Origin: Pseudomonadota bacterium
Lineage (GTDB): Bacteria; Pseudomonadota; Gammaproteobacteria; Burkholderiales; Burkholderiaceae_F
Length of the DNA stretch: 64,000 bases
Direction of reading: 5' to 3'
Assembly (NCBI GenBank): GCA_023443095.1
Contig: JAEZVV010000069.1
Span: 1 to 64,000, forward strand
The notes beneath the pieces are model-generated. The model saw nothing but the letters and a program-made list of their open reading frames with translations, was not told where the DNA came from and ran no database searches. Made by a program: the position numbers and the translations under genes. This document shows positions 24,035 to 32,690 of the stretch, one piece after another. Positions within the stretch are counted from its first letter, which is position 1, and each line of letters starts with the position of its first letter.

Positions 24035-26137
24035 ATGAGACTTCTCTTTGCCCTCGCCGCCGGCGCTCTGCTGTCGCTTGCCGCCCACGCGCAGACGCCG
24101 TTCCGCAACGCGCCGCCGCCTTCGCCGGTGAAAGCCGAACTGGTCGCCGCCAGCACCGCGGCCGTGCCCGGCCAGCCGCTCGAGCTCGGCGTGCGCCTGC
24201 TGCACGATCCGCATTGGCACAGCTACTGGCAGGTGCCGGGCGACTCCGGCCTGCCGACCAAGATCGAATGGAAGCTGCCCGCCGGCTGGACCGCGGGCGA
24301 AATTCAATGGCCTCATCCCGGCCGCATGCCGACCGGCCCCCTCGTCAATTTCGGCTACGAAGGCGAACTGCTGCTGCCGAGCACGATCCAGGTTCCTGCC
24401 AGTGCGAGCATCGGCAGCACGGTGTCGATCGAGGCCCGCGTCGAATGGCTGATGTGCGAGAAGGTCTGCATCCCGGGCGAGGCCGACCTCAAGCTCGCCT
24501 TGCCGGTGGCCGCTGCGGCCCAGCCCTCGAGTTCGGCCCCGCTGTTTACCAAGGCGCGCAGCCTGATGCCGCAGGCGCTCACCGGCGCCAGCGCCAAAGC
24601 CGCGATCGAGGACCGGCGCATCCGCCTCGACCTCGGTCTGCCGGCCGACAAGCCGGCCCGGTCGCTCGAGTTCTTCCCGCTCGAAGAGGCGCGCATCGAA
24701 GCCGCCGCGGCGCAGGTCCTGAAGCAGGAGAACGGCGTCGCCGCGCTCTACCTCACAGCGGCACAGCCGGTGGCGCAGGACTTTGCCCGGCTGCGCGGGG
24801 TCTTGGTCGCCGACGGCGGCCCGGCCAAAGGCGGCTGGACCGGGGTGGTCGAGGCCCCGCTTGCGGCCGGCAGCGTGGCAATCGTCGCCGCGCCGGCCAC
24901 GGCCTCGGCCGGCGGCACCAGTTCGATCTCGCTGCTGGCCGCGCTCGGCATGGCCTTCCTGGGCGGCCTGATCCTCAACCTGATGCCCTGCGTCTTCCCG
25001 GTGCTTTCGCTCAAGCTGCTGCACCTGGCCGAACACCGCCGCGCCACCGGCCCGCTCGCCCCTCACGGTCTGGCTTTCACCGCGGGCGTGATGCTCACCT
25101 TCCTTATCCTCGCCGGCGCCCTGATCGCGCTGCAGGCGACCGGCGCCGCGCTCGGCTGGGGCTTCCAGCTGCAGACGCCATGGGTGGTGGGCGGTCTCGC
25201 CCTGCTCTTTTTTACCATCGGTCTCAACCTGCTCGGCGTTTTCGAATTCACCCTCGGCACGGCGGCGGCCAACAGCAAGGCCGCCCGCCAGCTCGACGGC
25301 CACGGCGTGCGCGGCAGCTTCGGCACCGGCGTGCTGGCGGTGGTAGTCGCTTCGCCCTGCACTGCGCCTTTCATGGGGGCGGCACTGGGCTACGCCATCA
25401 CCCAGTCGGCGCCGGTGGCGCTGGCGGTGTTCGGCGCGCTTGGCCTCGGCATGTCGGCGCCCTGGCTGCTGCTGACCCTGGTGCCGGGCTGGGTGAAATG
25501 GTTGCCGCGCCCCGGCGCCTGGATGGAAGTCTTCAAGCAGGTGATGGCCTTTCCGATGTTCCTCGCCTGCGTCTGGCTGGTGTGGGTGCTGGCGCAGCAG
25601 GTCGATACCAGCGGCGTGGCGCTGCTGCTGCTGGCCACGGTCGCCCTCGCGTTCGCCGCCTGGGGTCTGGGCTGGGCGCAGCGCGGCCGGCGCCACTTCG
25701 TCTGGGTTGCGGTGATCGGCCTGGCGCTGGGCATGGCGAGTTTTGCTCCGCTCGCCTCCGGCGCACTGGCTCCCCGCAGCGGCACCAGCACCAGCGAAGG
25801 CTGGGCGCCCTGGTCACCCGAGGCCGTGGCGCAGGCCACGGCCGCCGGCAAGCCGGTTTTCGTCGATTTCACCGCCGCCTGGTGCGTGACCTGCCAGGTC
25901 AACAAGCGGGTCGCGCTCAGCCAGAGCGAAGTGCAACAGGCGTTCAGCCGCGCCGGCGTCGTACTGCTGCGCGCCGACTGGACCAACCACGACGAACGCA
26001 TCACCCGTGCGCTGGCCGACTTCGGGCGCAACGGCGTTCCGCTCTACCTGCTTTACGACGCCAAGGGCCAGCCCACCGTGCTGCCCGAAATCCTCACGCC
26101 TGCCATGGTAGTGACGGCTATCGAACAAGTGTCCTAG
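24035..26137 (+). CDS. DsbD/ScsB-like thiol:disulfide interchange protein
   Basis: A 700-residue membrane thiol reductase. Signal peptide (residues 1-20, ending AHAQ); a DsbC-like periplasmic domain with Cys pair MCEKVC (141-145); a CcdA-like membrane core of eight helices from about residue 295 with Cys motifs NLMPCVFPVLSLK and VVASPCTAPFMG; and a C-terminal thioredoxin-like domain with WCVTC near 614. It moves electrons from cytosolic thioredoxin to periplasmic partners. The start at 24035 is set by the signal peptide. The N-domain is longer than in classical DsbD and resembles ScsB. The redoxin gene follows after 29 bases. Confidence 0.93.
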   Translation: MRLLFALAAGALLSLAAHAQTPFRNAPPPSPVKAELVAASTAAVPGQPLELGVRLLHDPHWHSYWQVPGDSGLPTKIEWKLPAGWTAGEIQWPHPGRMPTGPLVNFGYEGELLLPSTIQVPASASIGSTVSIEARVEWLMCEKVCIPGEADLKLALPVAAAAQPSSSAPLFTKARSLMPQALTGASAKAAIEDRRIRLDLGLPADKPARSLEFFPLEEARIEAAAAQVLKQENGVAALYLTAAQPVAQDFARLRGVLVADGGPAKGGWTGVVEAPLAAGSVAIVAAPATASAGGTSSISLLAALGMAFLGGLILNLMPCVFPVLSLKLLHLAEHRRATGPLAPHGLAFTAGVMLTFLILAGALIALQATGAALGWGFQLQTPWVVGGLALLFFTIGLNLLGVFEFTLGTAAANSKAARQLDGHGVRGSFGTGVLAVVVASPCTAPFMGAALGYAITQSAPVALAVFGALGLGMSAPWLLLTLVPGWVKWLPRPGAWMEVFKQVMAFPMFLACVWLVWVLAQQVDTSGVALLLLATVALAFAAWGLGWAQRGRRHFVWVAVIGLALGMASFAPLASGALAPRSGTSTSEGWAPWSPEAVAQATAAGKPVFVDFTAAWCVTCQVNKRVALSQSEVQQAFSRAGVVLLRADWTNHDERITRALADFGRNGVPLYLLYDAKGQPTVLPEILTPAMVVTAIEQVS

Positions 26138-26166
26138 GATCGAGCCCCTCATCCGGGGGGCTCGCC

Positions 26167-26790
26167 ATGGCTCGTCTCGCCACCGTCCTTTCCACCCGCT
26201 TCGCCACGTTGGCGGCCGGTCTGCTGCTGGCCGTGACGGCGGCGGCGCAAGCGCTTCCCGGCCAGGCCGCGCCGGACTTCCGCTTGCCGGACGTCAAGGG
26301 CAAGGCGATCGCACTCAAGGATTTTCGCGGCCGCTTCGTGGTGCTGGAGTGGAACAACCCCCACTGCCCCTTCGTGAAGAAGCACTACGGCAGCGGCAAC
26401 ATGCAGTCGCTGCAAGCGCGCTACGGCGATGAAGGCGTGGCTTGGCTGGCGATCAACTCGACCGCGGTCGGCCACGAGGAGTACACCAGCCCGAGCGAAC
26501 TCGCGACCTGGTTGACGACGCAGAAGGCGCATCCGACCGCCTTGCTGATCGACAGCGACGGCGCCGTCGGCCACGCTTACTCGGCGCGCACCACCCCGCA
26601 GATGGTGGTGATCGATCCGCAGGGCGTGGTGATCTACAACGGCGCCATCGACGACCGCCGCAGCACCAATCCGGCCGACGTCAAGGGCGCGAAGAACTAC
26701 GTTGCCGCGGCGCTCGACGAAGCACGGGCCGGGCGCGCCGTGAGCACGCCCACCACCACGCCGTATGGCTGCAGCGTGAAATACCGCTGA
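26167..26790 (+). CDS. periplasmic redoxin (AhpC/TSA-type thioredoxin-like protein)
   Basis: A 207-residue exported protein. Signal peptide of about 28 residues (ends AAAQA), then PGQAAPDFRLPDVKGK and a single active Cys in the motif NNPHCPFVKKHY (Cys67), as in peroxiredoxin-like redoxins, and the cis-Pro strand TTPQMVVIDPQGVVIY. A further Cys lies near the C-terminus (PYGCSVKYR) and could form the resolving disulfide. It is a likely partner or substrate of the DsbD-like protein encoded just upstream. Confidence 0.88.
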   Translation: MARLATVLSTRFATLAAGLLLAVTAAAQALPGQAAPDFRLPDVKGKAIALKDFRGRFVVLEWNNPHCPFVKKHYGSGNMQSLQARYGDEGVAWLAINSTAVGHEEYTSPSELATWLTTQKAHPTALLIDSDGAVGHAYSARTTPQMVVIDPQGVVIYNGAIDDRRSTNPADVKGAKNYVAAALDEARAGRAVSTPTTTPYGCSVKYR

Positions 26791-26797
26791 CGCCGGT

Positions 26798-27148
26798 TCA
26801 GCCCGGCTCTTGCGGCGGCCGGCTGGCCTGACGCCACCACCACACGCCGCCACCCACCGCGGCGGCCACGACCACCAGTCGCCCCAGACGCGAATGCAGC
26901 AAGGCGCTGCCGGCCTTGATCACCAGCGGCAGCACGCTGGCGCGCGCGAAGGTGGACAAGGGACTCGCGCTGCCACCGCCGAGCAGACGGTCGGCCAGCC
27001 CCAGGACTGAACTGGCCGTCGCCCGCACGCCGGCCGTACGGCCGGTGACAGCATGGACATGAGCCACCAGCTGAGCCCGTTCATTGGCCGCCTGCTGGCG
27101 CAAGCGGGCGATCTGGACCGGCCAGGGCTCTTGCCGATAGGTTTTCAT
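26798..27148 (-). CDS. YqjK-like hypothetical protein
   Basis: A 116-residue protein with a basic, Gln/Arg-rich amphipathic N-terminal half and one hydrophobic stretch near the C-terminus (LVVVAAAVGGGVWWW). The start overlaps the stop of the preceding holin-like gene by 4 bases (ATGA). Position and layout match the third gene of yqjD-yqjE-yqjK operons, which encode small inner-membrane, stress-induced proteins; sequence similarity to YqjK cannot be judged by eye. Confidence 0.65.
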   Translation of the reverse strand: MKTYRQEPWPVQIARLRQQAANERAQLVAHVHAVTGRTAGVRATASSVLGLADRLLGGGSASPLSTFARASVLPLVIKAGSALLHSRLGRLVVVAAAVGGGVWWWRQASRPPQEPG

Positions 27149-27567
27149 GAAACGCTCCCCGCGGCCGATGCGGCTTCGGATCGGGGTGCCGGCCGCAAGG
27201 CTTCGGCGTCGCGCCGGCATTCCTCCACCGTCGCTTCGAGCATGCCCGGCATGGTCTTCAGGCGGCGCCGGGCGGACAGGCCGAGCACGGCGCCGATCAG
27301 ACCGTAGACCAGCGTAAGGCCAGCCACGGCCTCGATCCGGTGGCTGTCCCAGAAGATCACGGCAACCAGCAGCGAAGCCGCGACCAGGGCCAGGAAGAGA
27401 AACATCGCCGCCATCACCAGCAGCGCCAGCGAGCCGACCAGGTGGTCGCGCGCCTGCGCCAGCTCGGCCGAGGCCAGCTCGACCCGAGTGACCAGCATCG
27501 AATGCAGCGTGGCGGCGATGTTGCGCAGCGCCGCCGCCAGGCCGACGCTTGCCGCAGGATCGCTCAT
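27145..27567 (-). CDS. phage holin family (YqjE-like) membrane protein
   Basis: A 140-residue protein with an amphipathic N-terminus, two adjacent membrane helices (LALLVMAAMFLFLALVAASLLVAVIFW and GLTLVYGLIGAVLGL, about residues 46-100) and a charged C-terminal tail. This is the architecture of the phage-holin-3 superfamily protein YqjE, a chromosomal stress protein rather than a phage gene. It sits between a DUF883 gene and a YqjK-like gene. Confidence 0.82.
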   Translation of the reverse strand: MSDPAASVGLAAALRNIAATLHSMLVTRVELASAELAQARDHLVGSLALLVMAAMFLFLALVAASLLVAVIFWDSHRIEAVAGLTLVYGLIGAVLGLSARRRLKTMPGMLEATVEECRRDAEALRPAPRSEAASAAGSVS

Positions 27568-27574
27568 GACAAGG

Positions 27575-27928
27575 TCAGCGGCGGTTGATCAGAAGGCCCG
27601 CGAGCAGACCCACGCCCGCCGCGATGCCCACGGCTTTCCAGGGATGGTGGTGAACCCAGACATCGGTTTCGTGCGCCGCCGCCTTGGTCTTGACGACCAC
27701 GGTGTCGGCCGCGCCGTGCAGGGCGTCGCCCGCCTTGGCCAGCAGTTCGGCCGCCTTCTCGCGCAGCAGCTTGGCTTCGTGTTCGCCGGCGCTGGCGGCC
27801 TCGTGCAGCATGGCTTCCGCACTGGCGATCGCCGATTTCACATCGGTCGCCAGCTGCTCGCGCTTTGACTGCGCACCCGGATAGACGTCGGCGCTGGTAG
27901 TGCCCGTGGCAACAGGATGGCTCGACAT
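27575..27928 (-). CDS. DUF883 (YqjD/ElaB) family protein
   Basis: A 117-residue protein: a disordered N-terminus, an Ala/Glu/Lys-rich helix (residues 25-90), then the family hallmark VWVHHHPWKAVGIAAGVGLLAGLLINRR, a C-terminal tail anchor. YqjD of E. coli is a ribosome-associated inner-membrane protein expressed in stationary phase. It heads the three-gene yqjDEK-like unit, 44 bases after dacB. Confidence 0.9.
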   Translation of the reverse strand: MSSHPVATGTTSADVYPGAQSKREQLATDVKSAIASAEAMLHEAASAGEHEAKLLREKAAELLAKAGDALHGAADTVVVKTKAAAHETDVWVHHHPWKAVGIAAGVGLLAGLLINRR

Positions 27929-27972
27929 GCTTGCTCCTTGTGGGAAAAGACACGGATGAGCTTAACCCAGCC

Positions 27973-29370
27973 TCAACCGCTCACATAGATCCAGGCCAAG
28001 AGAGCGTCCAATGCCGGCGCTGCCGCGCCCGCATTGGTGTGGTTGACGATGGCCACCACCGCGTAGCGTTTGCCGCTGGCGGCCAGCACATAACCGGCGA
28101 TCGCTCGCGCATCGCTCAAGAGGCCGGTCTTGATATGCGCCGAACCGGCTGCCGCCTGACGTTTCTTCATGGTGCCGTCGACCCCGACGATGGGCATCGA
28201 GGCCATGAACTCGGGCATCAGCGGCGAGGCATACGCCGCCGCCAGCAGCAGTGTCAGGGCTCGCGCCGACAGCCGCTCGGCGCGCGACAGGCCGGAACCG
28301 TTGTCGAGCACGAACTCGCTGCGGGCGATGCCCTTGCCGGCCAGCCATTCACCCACCACGGCCTGCGCCCGCGCCACGCTGGCTGGCTCGGCGCCATTGG
28401 CCGCCAGTGTCAGGAAGAGCTGGCGCGCCATCACGTTGTTGCTGAACTTGTTGATGTCGCGGATCACCTCGGCCAGCGGGCGCGACTCCTGCACCGCCAG
28501 GACTCGCGCCGCAGCCGGCGCGACGCCGGCGCGCGCGCGGCCGGCCAGGGTGCCGCCGCTGGCCTCCCAGAGGCTGCGAAACACCGCTTCGAAATAAGGC
28601 GTCGGCTCGAGCAGGTTGAGGTGCCACGCACGCTCGCCGCACGCGAGCGGGTAGGCACCGCGGAACTGCGGCCGCAGCGGATCGCTGAAATCACCCGCCA
28701 ACCGGCCGCGCCAGTCGTTGCAGGGGCCGCCCTCCCCTCTGATCGATGCCGGCAGCACCAGGCCCGCCACCGCCGGCAGGGCGAACACCCGCGCCGTCTT
28801 GCCGTCGGCGTCCGGGCTGAAAAAGAGACTCACTGTCTTGTAGTTGAGCAGCAGAGCATCCGGTCCGGCGTTGTATGGGCGAAGGGCTTCGCCGTCGAAC
28901 GCCGCCGGATCATGAGGCGCCACCTCGAAAGCGGAGCGATCGAGCACCAGATCGCCGCGGATGTCGCGAATGCCGGCGCCGCGCAGGCGCTGCACCAGCA
29001 GCCACAGATTTTCGATCACGAAAGCCGGATCGCCGTTGCCGCGGATGAAGAGGTCGCCGTCGAGCCGGCCGTCGCGCGGTCCGCTCTGCGCCATCACCTC
29101 GGTGCGCCAGGTGTATTGCGGACCCAGCAGATCGAGTCCGGCAAAAGTGGTCACCAGCTTCATCGTCGAAGCCGGGTTGAACAGCTGGGTCTCGTTGTGG
29201 CGCAGTTCCAGCCCCGGACCGGTCAGGGGCACCACCATCGCCCCCAGCGCCGTCACGGGGATCTTGGCCACGCGCAGCTGGGCCGCCACGGACTCGGGCA
29301 AGCGCGGCTGCGCCACCACTCCCGCTGCCAGCACGAGGAAAAACAAGAAACCGGTCCAGCGCAACACCAT
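27973..29370 (-). CDS. dacB: D-alanyl-D-alanine carboxypeptidase/endopeptidase (PBP4 type)
   Basis: A 465-residue periplasmic penicillin-binding protein. Signal peptide (residues about 1-21), then the three active-site motifs in order: STMK (SxxK), SNN in INKFSNNVMAR, and KTG in AHIKTGLLSD. The long insert between SxxK and SxN is typical of class C low-mass PBPs. It trims peptidoglycan peptides. The start at 29370 is set by the signal peptide; the frame stays open far upstream through an unrelated gene. It lies 77 bases after the Cas6e-like gene. Confidence 0.95.
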   Translation of the reverse strand: MVLRWTGFLFFLVLAAGVVAQPRLPESVAAQLRVAKIPVTALGAMVVPLTGPGLELRHNETQLFNPASTMKLVTTFAGLDLLGPQYTWRTEVMAQSGPRDGRLDGDLFIRGNGDPAFVIENLWLLVQRLRGAGIRDIRGDLVLDRSAFEVAPHDPAAFDGEALRPYNAGPDALLLNYKTVSLFFSPDADGKTARVFALPAVAGLVLPASIRGEGGPCNDWRGRLAGDFSDPLRPQFRGAYPLACGERAWHLNLLEPTPYFEAVFRSLWEASGGTLAGRARAGVAPAAARVLAVQESRPLAEVIRDINKFSNNVMARQLFLTLAANGAEPASVARAQAVVGEWLAGKGIARSEFVLDNGSGLSRAERLSARALTLLLAAAYASPLMPEFMASMPIVGVDGTMKKRQAAAGSAHIKTGLLSDARAIAGYVLAASGKRYAVVAIVNHTNAGAAAPALDALLAWIYVSG

Positions 29371-29447
29371 CACCCCACACTCCCTACAGTCGCAAGCGGC
29401 CGAGGATAACGGCTCGGCCGAAGCGACGCAGGCAGTCGTGGCGGGCT

Positions 29448-30140
29448 TTACCCCGAGATGTGCAGCAGGCCCAGGCCGACGCGGCGGTGCGAACCGACGC
29501 CGCGCAGCAGCACCGGCTTGATCCGCTCCTCGCTGCTGATGTGCATCACGCCTTCGAGCGCGGCGTAGCGGATGCGCATGATCCGCCCCTGGTAGGGGAA
29601 GGCGATCTCGCGGATCGCGACATTGAAGAAATCGGGCTTGAAACCGTATTTGGCGCCGGCCTGCGGCAGCCAGGCCTCGACCTCCTCGGCCCGGCTGAAG
29701 GGATCGACGTGTTTGGCGCCGTTGACCACGGTCTCGCGCCCGATGCAGGCTTCGAGCGTGAAGCGATAGGGCAGCCCTTCGGCGATCTGCAGCACGTGGC
29801 GCTTGGGCGCCAGCGCGCTGGTGGCTTCGAGCGGCGGTTCGCGCCAGGGCTCGCGCGAATAGACCCAATAACGGCCCGCGGTTTCGCTGTCGGCGCGGAA
29901 CAGGAAAGCCTCGCCGGCGCGGCCGCCGAACGCGCGTTCGAAAGAGGCGTTGGCCGCGAGCGGGTCGGCATGATCGGGGCCGAAGCTGACCACCGATTCC
30001 CAGCGCTCGACGCTGGGCACGTCCATTCGCGTGTATGAAAGGATCGACTGGACGAAGCCGGCCGCACCCTGCCCCGGCTTCTTGCCCGCCGCGCGGGACG
30101 AGGCCAGCCAATGCGAGGGAAGACGTAGCGGCAGTTCCAT
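29448..30140 (-). CDS. Cas6e-like RNA-binding (RAMP) protein, orphan
   Basis: A 230-residue protein. The C-terminal half fits Cas6e of type I-E CRISPR systems: LQIAEGLPYRFTLEA (117-131), a helix EEVEAWLPQAGAK, then IRYAALEGVMHIS followed by the glycine-rich loop LLRGVGSHRRVGLGLLHIS (211-229, GxGxxxxxGxG). The N-terminal half shows AFLFRAD (78-84), as expected in the first ferredoxin-like fold. Where Cas6e has its catalytic His, by my alignment there is Asn (AANASFERAF, residues 62-71). A 36-residue N-terminal extension precedes the core. AAAGGA lies before the ATG at 30140. No other cas gene or repeat array is in the window. It could be a repurposed crRNA-processing fold or a remnant. Confidence 0.6.
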   Translation of the reverse strand: MELPLRLPSHWLASSRAAGKKPGQGAAGFVQSILSYTRMDVPSVERWESVVSFGPDHADPLAANASFERAFGGRAGEAFLFRADSETAGRYWVYSREPWREPPLEATSALAPKRHVLQIAEGLPYRFTLEACIGRETVVNGAKHVDPFSRAEEVEAWLPQAGAKYGFKPDFFNVAIREIAFPYQGRIMRIRYAALEGVMHISSEERIKPVLLRGVGSHRRVGLGLLHISG

Positions 30141-30256
30141 GAGAGTCCTTTGGCCGGATACCACCAGCCCGCTCTCATCATATCGGCCGCCGCGCCGCCC
30201 TTGAATCGCGGTTATGGACTAGGCCATTGGATGATCGACCGACCCGGACGGCCGCT

Positions 30257-30937
30257 TCACCCCGCCGGCTTGCCGGCAGGAATCGGTTTCATCTTGAACA
30301 GCTTGTGGCAGTCGAGGCAGTAGGTTTCGGAGACCTGGTGCGCCTTGTGGCAGACCGTGCAGTTGACTTCACCCAGGTGCGATCGATGCGGGTTGCGGCT
30401 GGCGTGATCCTGACCCGGGGTCTTGGCCGCGAGTTCCGCATAGCTGCCATGGCAGGCCAGGCAACGGGCGGTGGCCGGCTTGTCGTCGAGCTGAGGCAGC
30501 GTCGCGCCGTGGCAGCCGGCGCAGCCTATGCCCTTCTTGGCGTGGATCGAGTCGAGGTTCGGTCCCTCGGCGTAACCGCGCGTGATCTCGCGCAAGACGT
30601 CGAGCGTGGCTCCGTCAGCCGCGCCGATCGAGGTTCGCCCCGGCAGCGCGAAGGCCTTGTCGAGCACCACCTTGTGGCAAGCGCCGCAATCGAGCGCCGC
30701 ACCTTTCTTGGCGTGCGCCGCGTGCAGCCGCGCGGAAAAGGCGTTGACGCCCGCCTTGCCGTCGCCCTGCTTGTGGCAGGCCAGGCAGGCGGCAATGCCT
30801 TCGCCTTTAACGACGGGGTGGACCTTGGGCAGCACCGTGCTGATCTTGGGATGGCAGTCCGGGCAACGCGCCACCGGCGCGGCCCAGGATAGCGAAGCGA
30901 GGGCAAGCAGGAACAGGCTCAGGACGAGCTTGATCAT
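30257..30937 (-). CDS. periplasmic heptaheme cytochrome c
   Basis: A 226-residue protein with a Sec signal peptide (MIKLVLSLFLLALASLSWA) and seven CXXCH heme sites: CPDCH, CLACH, CGACH, CAGCH, CLACH, CTVCH and CLDCH. Several spare His residues (HAAHAKKG, RNPHRSHLG) would be distal ligands. It resembles the small cytochromes that feed electrons to periplasmic flavocytochrome c type reductases, whose flavin subunit gene lies 118 bases upstream on the same strand. The classical partner has four hemes, so seven is unusual. The start at 30937 is set by the signal peptide. Confidence 0.88.
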   Translation of the reverse strand: MIKLVLSLFLLALASLSWAAPVARCPDCHPKISTVLPKVHPVVKGEGIAACLACHKQGDGKAGVNAFSARLHAAHAKKGAALDCGACHKVVLDKAFALPGRTSIGAADGATLDVLREITRGYAEGPNLDSIHAKKGIGCAGCHGATLPQLDDKPATARCLACHGSYAELAAKTPGQDHASRNPHRSHLGEVNCTVCHKAHQVSETYCLDCHKLFKMKPIPAGKPAG

Positions 30938-31055
30938 GGCGTTAACTCCGTTACGGCGGTCGCGGCGCGTCCGTGAAAAGGGTGCGCCGCTCGGATGCGC
31001 CCAGCCGCGCTCCGGGGTGTGGATCCCGATCCCGAAGCGCGGCCGGCGCGGGGAA

Positions 31056-32588
31056 TCAGACCATCCTGGCGGCGCTGGTGCCGGCAACGCGGCCGAAGGT
31101 CACGCAGTCGGGAATCGCGTTCGACCCGAGCCGGTTGCTGCCGTGCACCCCACCGGTGACCTCTCCCGCGGCATAGAGCTTCGGGATGGGCTTGCCCCAG
31201 ATGTCGATCACCTGCGCTTGCGGATTGATGCGCAGGCCGCCCATGCAGTGGTGCACCGACGGCCATTGCGCGATGCCGTAATACGGCCCCTTCTCGAGCG
31301 ACACCATGTGCTTCGAGATGTTCTTGCCGAACTCGGGATCTTTGCCGTCCTTGAGGTACTGGTTGTGCTTCTTGATGGTCTCGACCAGCGCCGCCTTGTT
31401 GATGCCCATCTTGTCGGCCAGCTCCTCGATGCTCGCGGCCTTAATGAAGCGGTTTTTCTCGACGCCGGCCTTGACCTCGCCCATGTCGCCGCCCATCTTC
31501 GTGACCATTTCCTCGTTGAAGATCGAGAACGAGGGCTTCATGTCCGCGCCCTGCTTGAGCAGGTCGAGCTGGGCGAAGCTCACCACATCGCGCCGCTCCT
31601 GCTCGTTGACGAAACGCTTGCCATGTTTGGTCACGTAGACGATGCCGGCTCCCGGACCGTTGAACGGATACACCGCATACGTGTCGAGGATGCCGGTCTG
31701 AGGTTCGGCGTAGGGATAGAGCTGGATGAAGTTCATCTGCAACGTGTCGGCGCCGACCGACTGCGCAAACTTGATCACTTCTCCGGTCGCCCCCTTGTGG
31801 TTGGTCGAGTTGAATTTCTCGGTCAGCAACGGGAAATGTGCCTTGCGCATCTCGAGGTTGCGGCTGAAGCCACCCGAGGCCAGCACCAGGCCCTTGTTGA
31901 CCTTGATGTTGCGCAGCTTGCGGCCGCTCTTGACTTCGACCCCGGCCACCGGCGCTTCGGCATCGGCGCGCCAGATCCAGGTCACTTCCTGCTCGAGCAT
32001 CAGCTTGGCGCCGTTTTTCTCGGCGATCTTGCGCAGCGGTTCGGTAAATCCGCGCCCCACGCCTTCGACCGCAGTGTGGGTGCGGTATGCCGTATGGCCG
32101 CCGGCACGCGACAGCGCCGGGCGCAGCTTGCAGCCGCCTTCTTCGATCATCCAGTTGAGCGCCGCGGGCGAGTTGGTCGCCACCACCGCGGCCAGCTCCG
32201 GAATGCTGTAGAAGTCGCCGCCCTTGAGCGTGTCATTGAGGTGCTGATCCTTGCTGTCCTCGCCGTAGCTGAGCTTCTGGCGCAGGTGCAGTTCCGAGTC
32301 GTAAGCGGCGTACACGCCGCCGTTGATGATCGAGTTGCCGCCGTAGGTCGGCATCTTCTCGAGGATCAGCGTCTTGGCGCCAGCCTTGGCCGCTTCGGCG
32401 GCCGCGGCCAGACCGGCGAACCCCGAGCCGATCACCAGCACGTCGACCTCCTCGTCCCACTTCTTCGGCATGACCCGCTGCTTGGCTTGGGCCTCGGGCA
32501 ACAGGTTGAAGGCAGGAACAGCGACCACCGCCGCCCCACCGGCCAAAGCAGTCTTCAGAAGGTTGCGACGCGACAGCATTTCACTCAT
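31056..32588 (-). CDS. Tat-exported flavocytochrome c type reductase, flavin subunit
   Basis: A 510-residue FAD enzyme of the fumarate reductase flavoprotein family. Twin-arginine signal SRRNLLKTALAGGAAV; dinucleotide motif VLVIGSGFAGLAAAAEA; NHKGATGE; NEQERRDVVS with the Arg expected to donate the proton; MGGLRIN; and the C-terminal GEVTGGVHGSNRLGSNA. Where fumarate reductases have the Gln-x-His pair (IQAHP) this protein has IQLYP, and the MVTEA-like loop is replaced. So the substrate is probably not fumarate; acrylate/methacrylate-, urocanate- or cinnamate-like acids are reduced by relatives. GAGGAAG precedes the ATG at 32588. The heptaheme cytochrome is the likely electron donor. Confidence 0.88.
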   Translation of the reverse strand: MSEMLSRRNLLKTALAGGAAVVAVPAFNLLPEAQAKQRVMPKKWDEEVDVLVIGSGFAGLAAAAEAAKAGAKTLILEKMPTYGGNSIINGGVYAAYDSELHLRQKLSYGEDSKDQHLNDTLKGGDFYSIPELAAVVATNSPAALNWMIEEGGCKLRPALSRAGGHTAYRTHTAVEGVGRGFTEPLRKIAEKNGAKLMLEQEVTWIWRADAEAPVAGVEVKSGRKLRNIKVNKGLVLASGGFSRNLEMRKAHFPLLTEKFNSTNHKGATGEVIKFAQSVGADTLQMNFIQLYPYAEPQTGILDTYAVYPFNGPGAGIVYVTKHGKRFVNEQERRDVVSFAQLDLLKQGADMKPSFSIFNEEMVTKMGGDMGEVKAGVEKNRFIKAASIEELADKMGINKAALVETIKKHNQYLKDGKDPEFGKNISKHMVSLEKGPYYGIAQWPSVHHCMGGLRINPQAQVIDIWGKPIPKLYAAGEVTGGVHGSNRLGSNAIPDCVTFGRVAGTSAARMV

Positions 32589-32610
32589 GACTTCCTCTCT
32601 GGTCAGTTGA

Positions 32611-32632
32611 CAGCGTCCCAAATGGGACGCTG
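32611..32632 (-). promoter_or_regulatory. perfect inverted repeat in the reductase leader
   Basis: CAGCGTCCC (32611-32619), AAAT, GGGACGCTG (32624-32632): nine paired bases just upstream of the ribosome site. It could be an operator (CGTCCC-N4-GGGACG dyads are bound by several activators) or an mRNA hairpin. Confidence 0.5.
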
Positions 32633-32672
32633 CCGCTACGTCATCGAGTCGAGCGTGTCGCATATCGCCAGT

Positions 32673-32690
32673 CGGCCCCGCGTGGGGCCG
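32673..32690. repeat. second inverted repeat upstream of the reductase
   Basis: CGGCCCC (32673-32679), GCGT, GGGGCCG (32684-32690), 41 bases upstream of the first dyad. It has no T-tract. Its role is unknown. Confidence 0.4.

Noticed and set aside
27145..27567. Prophage holin
   Set aside because: The phage-holin-like protein belongs to a chromosomal yqjDEK-like operon; no other phage gene is near.
29371..31055. CRISPR array near the Cas6e-like gene
   Set aside because: No direct repeats of 25-40 bases with regular spacers are visible here or elsewhere in the window.
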